Both the position numbers and the translations under genes were made by a program. From Trichococcus palustris (GTDB lineage: Bacteria; Bacillota; Bacilli; Lactobacillales; Aerococcaceae), in NCBI RefSeq assembly GCF_900114465.1, contig NZ_FOTD01000001.1, forward strand, positions 186,001 to 250,000: a stretch of DNA of 64,000 nt, written 5' to 3'. The notes under the pieces are model-generated. The model saw nothing but the letters and a program-made list of their open reading frames with translations. It had not been told where the DNA came from and did no database searches. Positions 1 to 8,465 of the stretch are shown piece after piece (position 1 is the first letter of the stretch; each line of letters begins with the position of its first letter).

Positions 1-72
1 ACCATTGCCTTTTTAAGGTGTACCCAAAAATGACACGGACAAGTATTTATTTTTTTGTATTCTTAGAGTAGA

Positions 73-309
73 TTATAAGTGTCTAATAATTACTGCCATC
101 ATCTCATCAAAAGAAAGGACTTGAGGGTTCTCATGGTGTTGCTTCATGGCGGCGTGGTAGAGTTCTAAGTCAGTTTCATCTTCAAATTTTTCCAATATTG
201 CATTCCTGATGAGAGTGGATATCGTAATATTTTTTGCCTTCGCATATTCTCTGATCAATTTTTCTTCCTCTTCATCCAGATGCAATAATATGTTACTCAT
301 TTTAACCAC
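73..309 (-). CDS. RelB/DUF6290-type ribbon-helix-helix antitoxin, orphan
   Basis: The 78-residue product begins with a short beta strand (SNILLHLDEEEEKLI) and two helices, the layout of ribbon-helix-helix antitoxins that bind DNA as dimers and neutralise a RelE-type toxin. The FEDETDLELYHAAMKQH and SFDEMM segments are typical of this family. Family members usually end in something like LGL and are followed at once by the toxin. This one ends in MAVIIRHL, and the remaining 72 bases to the window edge show no toxin start, so the C-terminus looks altered and the partner lost or displaced. The start has a strong site (AAAGGAG) and a good promoter. DNA binding is inferred from the family. Confidence 0.75.
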   Translation of the reverse strand: MVKMSNILLHLDEEEEKLIREYAKAKNITISTLIRNAILEKFEDETDLELYHAAMKQHHENPQVLSFDEMMAVIIRHL

Positions 310-323
310 TCCTTTATACGTAC

Positions 324-352
324 ATTGTATTGAAAATGCAACTATCGTTCAA
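324..352 (-). promoter_or_regulatory. Sigma-A promoter of the antitoxin gene
   Basis: On the minus strand TTGAAC (352-347) and TACAAT (329-324) are separated by 17 bases. AAAGGAG lies just before the ATG at 309. The nearby TACGTA is palindromic and could be an autoregulatory operator, but that is inference. Confidence 0.6.
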
Positions 353-564
353 ATGTTTTGGATGCCCTTTAGGGGTTATTTGCTTTCTTAATGAATAATC
401 CCAAATGAAACATAGGGTGCGATGATTCCATAAAGGAAAAAGCTCGGCTGGGACAAAAAAACTGACATATTCAAGTTCCTAGTGCCTATCAGAATATGCC
501 ACACCTTCTATTTTAATGAAAACGCTAAATAATTTATCTTGATTAAGTCGTTGATTATTGATAA
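353..564. other. Gene-free stretch containing one copy of a dispersed repeat
   Basis: No coding potential is evident. Positions 405-459 hold the first copy of a repeat also seen at 11121-11182. Shared blocks are CATAGGGTGC, GATTCCATAA, CTCGGC and GGGACAAAA. This copy lacks the perfect hairpin that ends the second copy. Confidence 0.5.
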
Positions 565-588
565 TATATACATGCGCATGCATGTATA
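565..588. promoter_or_regulatory. Putative MarR operator upstream of the MarR gene
   Basis: TACATGCGCATGCATGTA is an imperfect palindrome about 155 bases before the MarR start. It shares the 10-mer GCGCATGCAT with the site at 1151-1166. A candidate promoter (TTGTTC at 634-639, 18-base gap, TATACT at 658-663) lies between it and the gene. Confidence 0.5.
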
Positions 589-742
589 TGAACTTATTCA
601 GTAATGATATCAGTCTTTGTGATTGTTAATTATTTGTTCCAATCATTCTAATTAGGATATACTGACTCATATACGAAAATGTTATATCGAAGAGACTTGC
701 CTGTGAAATTTTTAGGCAGGGGATAACTATGGAGGACGTAAA

Positions 743-1111
743 ATGACCAGCTTAATTGAACGATGGATAGAATTCACGCGGATGCAAAGAAGTACTGCCG
801 AGGTTTTAGAAAACAAATTACTGGAAAGCAGTAAACTGACTTTGAATGAGTACTATGTGTTGTATTTTTTAAACAAAGCAAAGAATAAAAAAATGCGATT
901 AAATGATCTGCAAATTGAAATAGGCTTAAGTCAAAGTGCCATGTCACGGATGATTTCGCGTATGGAGGATAAAAATTGCGGGGTAATAGAACGCCATATC
1001 TGTTCGGACGATAAGCGCGGAGTCTATATCAGTCTTACTCAAAGCGGAATAAACATGCTTGAAAAAGGACAAATAATTGTGGATGATGTTTTACAAGATC
1101 TTTTAAAATAA
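743..1111 (+). CDS. MarR-family transcriptional regulator
   Basis: A 122-residue winged-helix protein. The recognition helix region (LNDLQIEIGLSQSAMSRM, about residues 54-71) and the wing with D-KRG (DDKRGVYISLT, near residue 93) are characteristic of MarR repressors. It is slightly short of the usual 140-150 residues but has both dimerisation ends. GGAGG lies 7 bases before the ATG. It is followed on the same strand by an old-yellow-enzyme gene whose promoter overlaps a palindrome of the same sequence family as one upstream of this gene. The simplest reading is a repressor of itself and of the reductase, released by an electrophile or aromatic ligand. The ligand is unknown. Confidence 0.9.
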   Translation: MTSLIERWIEFTRMQRSTAEVLENKLLESSKLTLNEYYVLYFLNKAKNKKMRLNDLQIEIGLSQSAMSRMISRMEDKNCGVIERHICSDDKRGVYISLTQSGINMLEKGQIIVDDVLQDLLK

Positions 1112-1124
1112 AACCTCCAATGAA

Positions 1125-1166
1125 TTGACGAAAAATTTCCCCCTTTATATATGCACGCGCATGCAT
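1125..1166 (+). promoter_or_regulatory. Promoter of the flavin reductase overlapped by a MarR-type operator
   Basis: TTGACG (1125-1130), 17 bases, TATATG (1148-1153). Directly following is ATGCACGCGCATGCAT (1151-1166), a palindrome broken at only one symmetric pair of positions. A protein bound there would cover the -10 and the start of transcription. The core GCGCATGCAT recurs at 574-583. Confidence 0.6.
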
Positions 1167-1262
1167 TCATTTAAGCAGGAGGACAAAAGGGCGTTAAGAG
1201 GCACAACGGGCAAACACCGCTATTTGAGGCAGTGAAAAAATTAAAATTAGAGGAGCGGCATA

Positions 1263-2366
1263 ATGAATAATATTGATGATAGATTAGTGTTTCGAAGAGG
1301 ATTAGCGCTAAAAAACCGCGTCGTAATGGCGCCGATGACGACTAAGATGAGCTTTTTTGATGGTGTGGTCACAACGGATGAGCTACAATACTATGCCTTA
1401 CGTTCTGGCGAAGTGGGAGCTGTTATTACGGCCGCAGCAAATGTACAAGCCAATGGCAAAGGTTGGGAAGGCGAGTTAGGAGTTTACGATGACAAATTTA
1501 TCCCGGGATTAAGTAAACTATCTTCCGCCATTAAAAAAAATGGGACAAAAGCGATTTTACAAATTTTCCATGGTGGCCGAATGACCAACTCAACAGTTCT
1601 TCGTGGTGAATCCACGGTCTCACCGAGTGCTATCCCCGCAGAACGTCCTGGTTCTGAAACGCCCAGAGAGCTCGCTGACTTCGAAATCGTAGAACTGATC
1701 GAAGATTTTAAGAAGGCCACGGAACGAGCGATAAAAGCCGGATTTGACGGCGTTGAACTTCATGGGGCAAATACCTATCTTATTCAACAATTCTTTTCAC
1801 CTCATTCGAATCGAAGAGAAGATGAATGGGGAGGCACAATGGAAAGACGCTTCAAATTCATTAATGACTTGGTGGATGGCGTGACAGAAATTGTCGATGA
1901 TTCAGAAGTTTCCAATTTTATCGTTGGTTATCGTTTTTCTCCAGAGGAATATGAAAATCCGGGGATCAGATTTGCTGACACTTTGTATCTGGTAGATAAA
2001 CTCGCCGACAAACCGCTGGATTATTTACACATTTCTTTGAATGATTTTAACCGTGTTTCTGTGAGCGATGACTTTAAAGAGCATTCCATGCTGAAATACG
2101 TTCATGAAAAAATCAACGGGCGTGTGCCTCTTATTGGTGTTGGGGACGTTCGCACAAGAACGGATGCGGAAGAAGTTTTAAAGAATGCAGAAATAGTGGC
2201 TGTTGGGCGCGCGCTTATAATAGATCCGCATTGGACGAACAAAGTATTAAGCGGTCAGGAGCAACTGATCAGAAGAGAGCTGTCACAATTCGACCGCGAA
2301 GAACTGATTATTGAAAATGGTCTTTGGGCTTTCTTAGAAGGAATGATGCCTGACAGATTGATCTAA
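1263..2366 (+). CDS. Old yellow enzyme family NADH:flavin oxidoreductase
   Basis: A 367-residue FMN-dependent TIM barrel of the OYE/NemA type. Visible family marks are KNRVVMAPMTT near residue 18, the LQIFHGGRM segment near residue 99, ELHGANTYLIQQFFSPHSNRR near residue 165 (the HGAN histidine/asparagine bind the substrate carbonyl or nitro group) and the phosphate-binding VGDVRTRTDAEEVL and VAVGRALIIDP near the end. Such enzymes reduce activated C=C bonds, quinones or nitro compounds with NAD(P)H. The length is normal for the short OYE class without the extra FeS domain. The upstream MarR gene and shared operator suggest induction by reactive electrophiles. The physiological substrate cannot be read from sequence. 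Confidence 0.9.
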   Translation: MNNIDDRLVFRRGLALKNRVVMAPMTTKMSFFDGVVTTDELQYYALRSGEVGAVITAAANVQANGKGWEGELGVYDDKFIPGLSKLSSAIKKNGTKAILQIFHGGRMTNSTVLRGESTVSPSAIPAERPGSETPRELADFEIVELIEDFKKATERAIKAGFDGVELHGANTYLIQQFFSPHSNRREDEWGGTMERRFKFINDLVDGVTEIVDDSEVSNFIVGYRFSPEEYENPGIRFADTLYLVDKLADKPLDYLHISLNDFNRVSVSDDFKEHSMLKYVHEKINGRVPLIGVGDVRTRTDAEEVLKNAEIVAVGRALIIDPHWTNKVLSGQEQLIRRELSQFDREELIIENGLWAFLEGMMPDRLI

Positions 2367-2495
2367 TAACTAGAAGACATCAAAAATAAATATTGAAAAA
2401 AGGAGGCTGTGGAACGGCACTTTCGTAAGCTTCTTCTTTCGTTTTTTTCGGGACTATGGTACTTTTAGGGTGACGAAGGAAAAGGAGGCATCTGG

Positions 2496-5372
2496 ATGAA
2501 ACGAATTGACCGAATCTACGAGTATATCAAAATCCGCTCACAGGAGTGGACAGAATCTGCCTTTGAGCAAGAGAACGAAGGCGTGACGACTCAGGAAGTC
2601 GTGATGCAGCTCGAGATCAAACGGCCCAATGCAAGCAGCGACTTAAATGAGCTCGTGCGTCAGGGAAAACTGATCAAATCTTCTGGACGGCCGGTCAGAT
2701 ATGCGGATCACTCTTTGAAATGGCATAAGCGACCACAAAATAAGATGAACTCGCAGAAAGTAGACCAACCCAAGCCAACAGTAAGGCCAAACCGCGAAAC
2801 ACGCGTGCCTGCTTCTGAAATTTCTCGTGTTCCCGCAACCCGGGAAGGAAATAATACGGGTATCCGTGAAAAAAATAATGAGGCATTTGCGAATGTAATC
2901 GGGTCAAATGACAGTATGCGGACTCAAGTTGATCAGGCAAAGGCGGCGATCCTCTATCCTCCTAAGGGGTTAAGCTGCCTGATCACTGGACCGACAGGAA
3001 GCGGGAAAACCTTTTTTGTTCATGCGATGTATCGTTTCGCGCAAGCAAATCAAGTTTTTGCAGCTGATAAGGAGCTGGTTGTGTTCAATTGTGCCGACTA
3101 TGCGCACAATCCCGAATTATTGATGGCTCATTTGTTCGGATATCGCAAGGGTGCTTTTACAGGAGCGACGGAAACGACGGACGGGTTGATCCAACGGGCA
3201 GACGGCGGCATGCTCTTTATGGACGAAGTGCACCGCCTGCCGCCTGAAGGACAAGAAATGATTTTTTATCTTCTGGATCACGGCACCTATAATCGTTTAG
3301 GCGAAACCGATAAAGCCAATAAAGTCAATGTCCGTCTTGTTTGTGCAACGACGGAAGATCCCGCTTCTAGTTTGCTGCAGACCTTTGTGCGACGCATCCC
3401 AATCGTCATTAAATTGCCGCAATTTTCGGAGCGTCCGATTGTGGAACAGGTGGATTTATTGAAGCGTATGGTCGCGATCGAAGCCAATCGAATCCAAAGA
3501 AGTATCCATGTGAAACAGGATGCAGTGAAGGCTTTGATCGGCAGCGTAACCTACGGAAATGTTGGGCAGCTGAAATCGAATGTCCAGCTTGTTTGTGCGC
3601 GGGCCTTTTTGAACTATATGAATTCCAGTGAAATATCGATTACGTTGGATGAGCTTACACCAGAGATCCAAAATGGGCTGCTCAATCTGGCGAATAATCA
3701 TCGCGAGCGCTTGAATGAACTCACTCGGATACTGGAGCCCGTGCTGACGTTGGTGCCGAATGAAGGAACGGAAAGCCCGCTGATAAGCGATTCCTATGAG
3801 CTTCCTTATAATTTATATGAAATTATTGGGAATAAGGCCGCGCTGCTGCGGGAAGAGGGTCTTGATAAGGAATCCATCAACCGTTATATTACGACCGACA
3901 TCAATGTCCATCTGAAGTCTTTTTATCGTGATACGGGTTTGACCTTTGACACGGAGAAAAAGCTTTCCGAAATCATTGATCAACGAATTATTCGCTTTGC
4001 AAAAAATATGTTTGAGTATGCGCAAGATCATTTGGATTATCACCTCCAACGGAATTTCGTCTATGCGATGAGTCTCCATATCAGTTCGTTTTTAAAGCGG
4101 ATTCAATTAGGGGAGAGCAGCCGGACACTCCATGCAAGCATCAAAAATATGGTGGAAGATTATCCCCAAGAGTTTACGGTCGCTAAATGGATGAAACAAG
4201 AGCTGCAAAAAGAATACAGCATTAAAATCCCGGAGGTAGAGACCTATTATCTGACTTTGCTGCTGGTTTCATTAAAGCAAGACAAGGTCACAGGGCGAGT
4301 GGGTGTTGTGATTGCAGCCCATGGCAGGAGTACAGCAACGAGCATGGCGGAGGTTGTGACGACATTGTTGGGGGTCGACAATATTCGCGCTGTAGATATG
4401 CCTCTTGAGATGAAGCCCCAAGTGGCCCTCGAAAAAATTATTCATTGTGTCCAAGAAATCGATCGAGGGAGTGGAGTCATTTTGTTGGTAGATATGGGCT
4501 CGCTGGCGACCTTTTCGGAAAAAATAACAGAAAAAACAGGAATTGAGGTCAAAACGATCGACATGGTCACGACCCCGATCGTTTTGGAGACGGTACGCAA
4601 GACGGATCTTGTTGATACGACACTTGATGAAATTTATAGATCGCTCCAATCTTTTCGTGGTTATGCAGGCAGCAACGTGACCACGAGAGAAGAGAACGGG
4701 CACACTTTAAAGCGCAAAAAGGCAATCATTGCGATCTGCGCTTCGGGAGAAGGAACAGCGCAAAAGATGAAAGAGATCATCGACAAGCATTTAGAGAAAT
4801 ATTTTGATGTGGAAATCGAGGTACTGCCGATTTCAGTGATCGAGATGGATGAGCAGCTAGCAAACTTACAACAGGAGTATGAAATCCTGGCGACAACAGG
4901 AATCGTCAGACCAAAAATCGATGCCGTTTACATTCCAATGGAACAGTTTTTCAATGGAGATGCCGAAAAAGTATTGGACTATTTAGTAGAAGAGTCCGAA
5001 TCCTATGATGATAGTGAATTGACATTGGAAAAGGCGAAGCAGATATGCGTGGAATACATGACGGAAAGCTTTACTTTCTTGAATCCGCAAAAGCTGATCG
5101 AACCTTTGTGGAAGTTTAGTCGTTCCTTATTGAAAAATGAAGAAAATTATTCCCAAATAATCAATATTTTGATGCACACCGCGGGAATGTTTGAGCGGTC
5201 CCTGCGCCAAGATACATTGATCGCACCGAAAGAAGAACTGGAAATGACTGAACAGACAGAAATATTTAAGCAGCTGGAACAGTCCTTAAATCTCCTGAGC
5301 CGCACCTTTAAAATTGAAATGCCGAAAGATGAAGTATACTATTTGCAGCAATTGTTGGCCTATCAAGATTAA
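2496..5372 (+). CDS. levR: LevR/ManR-type sigma-54-dependent PTS-regulated activator
   Basis: A 958-residue multidomain regulator. In order: N-terminal winged helix (about 1-75), AAA+ sigma-54 activator domain with Walker A GPTGSGKT near 165, the sigma-54-contacting loop as GAFTGA near 219 and Walker B GGMLFMDE near 237, a first PTS regulation domain (about 430-570), an EIIA-Man-like domain with active His609 (IAAHGRS), an EIIB-Gat-like domain with Cys748 (ICASGEG), and a second PRD at the C-terminus. PRDs and EII-like domains are phosphorylated by HPr and EIIB according to sugar supply, which tunes activator function. The mannose-family PTS operon behind a -24/-12 promoter starts 209 bases downstream and is the obvious target. 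The ribosome site AAAAGGAGG is strong. levR and manR are both used for this family, so the symbol is approximate. Confidence 0.95.
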   Translation: MKRIDRIYEYIKIRSQEWTESAFEQENEGVTTQEVVMQLEIKRPNASSDLNELVRQGKLIKSSGRPVRYADHSLKWHKRPQNKMNSQKVDQPKPTVRPNRETRVPASEISRVPATREGNNTGIREKNNEAFANVIGSNDSMRTQVDQAKAAILYPPKGLSCLITGPTGSGKTFFVHAMYRFAQANQVFAADKELVVFNCADYAHNPELLMAHLFGYRKGAFTGATETTDGLIQRADGGMLFMDEVHRLPPEGQEMIFYLLDHGTYNRLGETDKANKVNVRLVCATTEDPASSLLQTFVRRIPIVIKLPQFSERPIVEQVDLLKRMVAIEANRIQRSIHVKQDAVKALIGSVTYGNVGQLKSNVQLVCARAFLNYMNSSEISITLDELTPEIQNGLLNLANNHRERLNELTRILEPVLTLVPNEGTESPLISDSYELPYNLYEIIGNKAALLREEGLDKESINRYITTDINVHLKSFYRDTGLTFDTEKKLSEIIDQRIIRFAKNMFEYAQDHLDYHLQRNFVYAMSLHISSFLKRIQLGESSRTLHASIKNMVEDYPQEFTVAKWMKQELQKEYSIKIPEVETYYLTLLLVSLKQDKVTGRVGVVIAAHGRSTATSMAEVVTTLLGVDNIRAVDMPLEMKPQVALEKIIHCVQEIDRGSGVILLVDMGSLATFSEKITEKTGIEVKTIDMVTTPIVLETVRKTDLVDTTLDEIYRSLQSFRGYAGSNVTTREENGHTLKRKKAIIAICASGEGTAQKMKEIIDKHLEKYFDVEIEVLPISVIEMDEQLANLQQEYEILATTGIVRPKIDAVYIPMEQFFNGDAEKVLDYLVEESESYDDSELTLEKAKQICVEYMTESFTFLNPQKLIEPLWKFSRSLLKNEENYSQIINILMHTAGMFERSLRQDTLIAPKEELEMTEQTEIFKQLEQSLNLLSRTFKIEMPKDEVYYLQQLLAYQD

Positions 5373-5383
5373 CGATACAGTAC

Positions 5384-5447
5384 CCTATACACTAACGCCG
5401 AACAAGAAACAATACACTAAAACACTGCGGGTTTTAGTGTATTGTTT
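5384..5447 (+). promoter_or_regulatory. Activator-binding boxes; the inverted repeat may also terminate levR
   Basis: The box ATACACTAA recurs: direct at 5387-5395, then as a 17-bp perfect inverted repeat (5407-5423 paired with 5431-5447, 7-base loop), and again either side of the promoter. Sigma-54 activators bind inverted repeats about 100 bases upstream of their promoters, which matches this distance. The RNA hairpin is followed by a T-rich tract (TTTTTGCTTTTTTCT), so it could equally terminate levR transcription. Both uses can coexist; neither is proven. Confidence 0.7.
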
Positions 5448-5472
5448 TTGCTTTTTTCTCCAAGGTACTGAG

Positions 5473-5518
5473 CCATACACTAAGTTGGCACGCTTTTTGC
5501 ATATAGTTAAGTGTATGG
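5473..5518 (+). promoter_or_regulatory. Sigma-54 (-24/-12) promoter of the mannose-family PTS operon
   Basis: TTGGCACGCTTTTTGCA at 5485-5501 fits the sigma-54 consensus (TGGCACG, 4 bases, TTGC) exactly. It is flanked by CCATACACTAA (5473-5483) and the inverted TTAAGTGTATGG (5507-5518), the same box as in the upstream activator sites. The window also encodes RpoN at 19.7 kb and the matching activator immediately upstream. Confidence 0.92.
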
Positions 5519-5581
5519 AAAATGGCTTGCTAAGCTGTTTATCCAAACAGTCACAAAATACATTCAATAGGAGGTATACAA

Positions 5582-6568
5582 ATGGTAGGAATTATCCTAG
5601 CAAGTCATGGGAATTTCGCTGAAGGCATTATGCAATCTGCTTCGATGATTTTCGGCGAACAAGAAAATGTCAAAGCAGTGACTTTGGCGCCTAGCGAAGG
5701 ACCGGCCGATGTCAAAGCAAAAATGGAAGAGGCAATCGCATCCTTTGACAACCCAGAGGAAGTGTTGTTCTTAGTCGACTTATGGGGCGGAACACCGTTC
5801 AATCAAGCCAACAGCCTTTTTGAAGCGCATAAAGACACATGGGCAATTATCGCGGGAATGAACCTTCCAATGGTCATCGAAGCGTATGCTGCACGTCTGA
5901 GTATGGACTCAGCACAAAAAATTGCTGCACAAATTCTTCCAGCAGCGAAGGATGGCGTAAAAGCTAAGCCGGAAAGCCTTGAACCAATTAAAATGGAAGC
6001 GGCTTCTAAGGCTCAACAACCAAAAGGCAGCCTTCCTGTAGGGACAGTCGTGGGCGATGGCGAAATCAAGTTATCTTTAGTTCGTTTGGATTCACGATTG
6101 CTTCATGGTCAAGTGGCAACAACGTGGGCGAAAACAACCGGAACAAATCGAATTATTGTTGTTTCGGATGATGTCTCAAGAGATGAATTGCGGAAAAACC
6201 TCATCGTGCAAGCAGCTCCTCCAGGAGTCAAAGCCAATGTGGTTCCAATCAAAAAAATGATTGAAATTTCCAAGGATCCTCGTTTTGGGAACACCCATGC
6301 CCTCTTGCTTTTTGAAAACGTGCAAGATGTCGTTCGGGCAGTTGAAGGCGGCGTGAAGATTGAGGAATTGAATGTTGGGTCAATGGCTCACTCAATCGGC
6401 AAGGTTGTTGTGAATAAGGTCTTGTCAATGGGGCCTGAAGATGTGAAAGCATTTGAAACATTGAAAGAAAAAGGCATTAAATTTGATGTCCGGAAAGTTC
6501 CGAATGATTCATCGGAAAAAATGGATGGGTTGCTGAAAAAAGCTAAAGAAGAATTAGCAAAGGCATAA
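5582..6568 (+). CDS. manX: PTS mannose/fructose/sorbose-family EIIAB
   Basis: 328 residues. The EIIA domain (1-125) carries the phosphorylatable His9 in ASHGNFAEG and the DLWGGTPFNQA motif near residue 66. A flexible Ala/Lys/Pro linker follows to about 160. The EIIB domain (about 161-328) carries His175 in DSRLLHGQVATTW and QAAPPGVKANVVP. Phosphate passes from HPr to His9, then His175, then the sugar entering through EIIC/EIID. The fused IIAB arrangement is that of ManX/ManL of glucose/mannose PTS. The sugar is probably mannose and glucose or a close relative, but specificity lies in EIIC/EIID and cannot be fixed here. First gene after the -24/-12 promoter, with AGGAGG before the ATG. Confidence 0.95.
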   Translation: MVGIILASHGNFAEGIMQSASMIFGEQENVKAVTLAPSEGPADVKAKMEEAIASFDNPEEVLFLVDLWGGTPFNQANSLFEAHKDTWAIIAGMNLPMVIEAYAARLSMDSAQKIAAQILPAAKDGVKAKPESLEPIKMEAASKAQQPKGSLPVGTVVGDGEIKLSLVRLDSRLLHGQVATTWAKTTGTNRIIVVSDDVSRDELRKNLIVQAAPPGVKANVVPIKKMIEISKDPRFGNTHALLLFENVQDVVRAVEGGVKIEELNVGSMAHSIGKVVVNKVLSMGPEDVKAFETLKEKGIKFDVRKVPNDSSEKMDGLLKKAKEELAKA

Positions 6569-6589
6569 CAAGAAAAGAGGAGATATATT

Positions 6590-7390
6590 ATGTCAGTCGT
6601 TTCAATTATTCTGGTCCTCATCGTGGCATTCTTTGCTGGGATGGAAGGCATTTTGGATGAATTCCAATTCCATCAACCGCTCGTTGCATGTACACTGATC
6701 GGACTAGTCACAGGAAATCTTGAAGCTGGTATTATTCTTGGCGGATCATTACAAATGATCGCATTAGGTTGGGCAAATATCGGAGCCGCTGTAGCCCCTG
6801 ACGCAGCACTTGCTTCTGTTGCATCCGCAATTATTTTGGTATTAGGTGGTCAAGGCGTAAAAGGCGTATCTTCCGCTATCGCCATTGCGATTCCTCTGGC
6901 TGTAGCCGGATTAGTCTTGACGATGTTCGTTCGTACACTCGCTGTTCCCATCGTTCATTTGATGGACGCAGCTGCAGAAGAAGGAAATTATCGCAGAATT
7001 GAATTGCTTCAAATTGGCGCAATTTGCATGCAAGGTTTGCGAATCGCAATTCCTGCTGCATTGCTTCTATTCATCCCTGCAGACGCTGTCAGAACTGGGT
7101 TGGAATCAATGCCTGCTTGGCTGACCGGCGGAATGGCAGTCGGCGGCGGTATGGTCGTAGCCGTTGGGTATGCAATGGTCATTAATATGATGGCCAGCAA
7201 AGAAGTATGGCCATTCTTCATCATTGGTTTCGTTGTTGCTGCTGTATCTCAATTGACGTTGATCGCATTAGGAGCCCTAGGCGTTGCAATGGCCTTGATC
7301 TACTTGAACCTTTCTAAAATGGGCGGTTCTGGCACTGGCGGTTCTGGCAATACTGGCGATCCACTCGATCAGATTCTCAATGATTATTAG
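6590..7390 (+). CDS. manY: PTS mannose-family EIIC permease subunit
   Basis: 266 residues, strongly hydrophobic. It opens with VVSIILVLIVAFFAGMEGILDEFQFHQP, and the GxxTGNLEAGIILGGSLQMIALGWANIGAA region (about residues 38-68) is the signature of EIIC-Man, where substrate contacts lie. It ends in a Gly/Ser/Thr-rich tail from about residue 245, a common linker-like end in this family. It forms the membrane channel with the EIID protein encoded 17 bases downstream. A gene order of IIAB-IIC-IID is standard. Co-transcribed from the sigma-54 promoter. Confidence 0.95.
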   Translation: MSVVSIILVLIVAFFAGMEGILDEFQFHQPLVACTLIGLVTGNLEAGIILGGSLQMIALGWANIGAAVAPDAALASVASAIILVLGGQGVKGVSSAIAIAIPLAVAGLVLTMFVRTLAVPIVHLMDAAAEEGNYRRIELLQIGAICMQGLRIAIPAALLLFIPADAVRTGLESMPAWLTGGMAVGGGMVVAVGYAMVINMMASKEVWPFFIIGFVVAAVSQLTLIALGALGVAMALIYLNLSKMGGSGTGGSGNTGDPLDQILNDY

Positions 7391-7407
7391 GAAAGGAGAC
7401 TGCAAAC

Positions 7408-8334
7408 ATGGTACAAAATACGATAGATAAAAAATTCGTCTTAACTAAAAAAGATCGACTAGCAGTTGCTTGGCGGTCCACCTTCATTCAAGGATCATGG
7501 AACTATGAACGGATGCAAAACGGTGGCTGGGCTTTCGCAATGATTCCAGCAATCAAGAGACTTTATCCAGAAGAGGAAGATCGCATCCTAGCGTTGAAAC
7601 GTCACTTGGAATTCTTCAATACACACCCATATGTGGCCTCCCCAGTATTAGGGGTAACGCTAGCGTTGGAAGAAGAGCGGGCAAACGGTGCCCCAGTGGA
7701 TGACGTTACGATTCAAGGTGTAAAGGTCGGAATGATGGGACCTCTTGCCGGTGTTGGTGACCCCGTGTTCTGGTTTACAATCCGTCCAATTCTGGGGGCT
7801 TTAGGTGCCTCCCTAGCCTTAACAGGAAACATCTTAGGACCTATTCTTTTCTTTGTTGCATGGAACATTATCCGTTGGTCATTCATGTGGTATACCCAAG
7901 AATTCGGCTATAAGGCTGGATCAAAAATCACCGAAGATTTGTCTGGCGGAATACTTCAAGATTTGACAAAAGGAGCTTCCATTCTTGGAATGTTCGTATT
8001 GGCTGCCTTGGTGCAACGTTGGGTATCCATCTCGTTTGTTCCAATCGTTTCTTCTGTTAAGCTTTCAGAAGGCGCTTATATCAATTGGGCAAACCTGCCA
8101 TCAGGCTCTGACGGCATCAAGCAAGCATTGAGCCAATATACTTCAGGCATGTCACTGACTGATACAAAAGTTACGACCTTGCAAAACAACTTGGATCAAT
8201 TGATCCCTGGCTTGGCGGCTTTGCTGTTGACCTTCCTGTGCATGTGGTTGTTGAGGAAGAAAGTTTCTCCAATCGTGATCATTCTTGGCCTGTTCGTTGT
8301 TGGTATCGTCGGACGCTTGATCGGATTGCTATAA
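7408..8334 (+). CDS. manZ: PTS mannose-family EIID permease subunit
   Basis: 308 residues. The N-terminal half is soluble-looking (TKKDRLAVAWRSTFIQGSWNYERMQNGGWAFAMIPAIKRLYP, about 13-55), followed by the conserved GVKVGMMGPLAGVGDPVFWFTIRPI segment near residue 108 and several membrane helices to the C-terminus. EIID is found only in mannose-family PTS and forms the translocation unit with EIIC; it is also the classic receptor of class IIa bacteriocins together with EIIC. The central insert (about 205-260) lies in the extracellular-loop region seen in some family members. AAAGGAG precedes the ATG. A terminator follows at 8368. Confidence 0.95.
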   Translation: MVQNTIDKKFVLTKKDRLAVAWRSTFIQGSWNYERMQNGGWAFAMIPAIKRLYPEEEDRILALKRHLEFFNTHPYVASPVLGVTLALEEERANGAPVDDVTIQGVKVGMMGPLAGVGDPVFWFTIRPILGALGASLALTGNILGPILFFVAWNIIRWSFMWYTQEFGYKAGSKITEDLSGGILQDLTKGASILGMFVLAALVQRWVSISFVPIVSSVKLSEGAYINWANLPSGSDGIKQALSQYTSGMSLTDTKVTTLQNNLDQLIPGLAALLLTFLCMWLLRKKVSPIVIILGLFVVGIVGRLIGLL

Positions 8335-8367
8335 TTTTCAGATGCATCAAAAAAAATGACGAATATG

Positions 8368-8405
8368 AGGCTCAGGCAAACCTGCCTGAGCCTTTCTTTT
8401 TCTTG
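8368..8405 (+). terminator. Intrinsic terminator after the EIIABCD genes
   Basis: AGGCTCAGGC (8368-8377) pairs perfectly with GCCTGAGCCT (8384-8393) around a 6-base loop, followed by TTCTTTTTCTT. It ends the core PTS operon before the DUF956 gene, which has its own weak promoter (TTGTAA 8403-8408, TATACT 8427-8432). Confidence 0.9.
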
Positions 8406-8465
8406 TAAAAAGCAAAGGGTTTATATTATACTCAAAACAGACGAAAAGAGAGAGGGGCATATACA

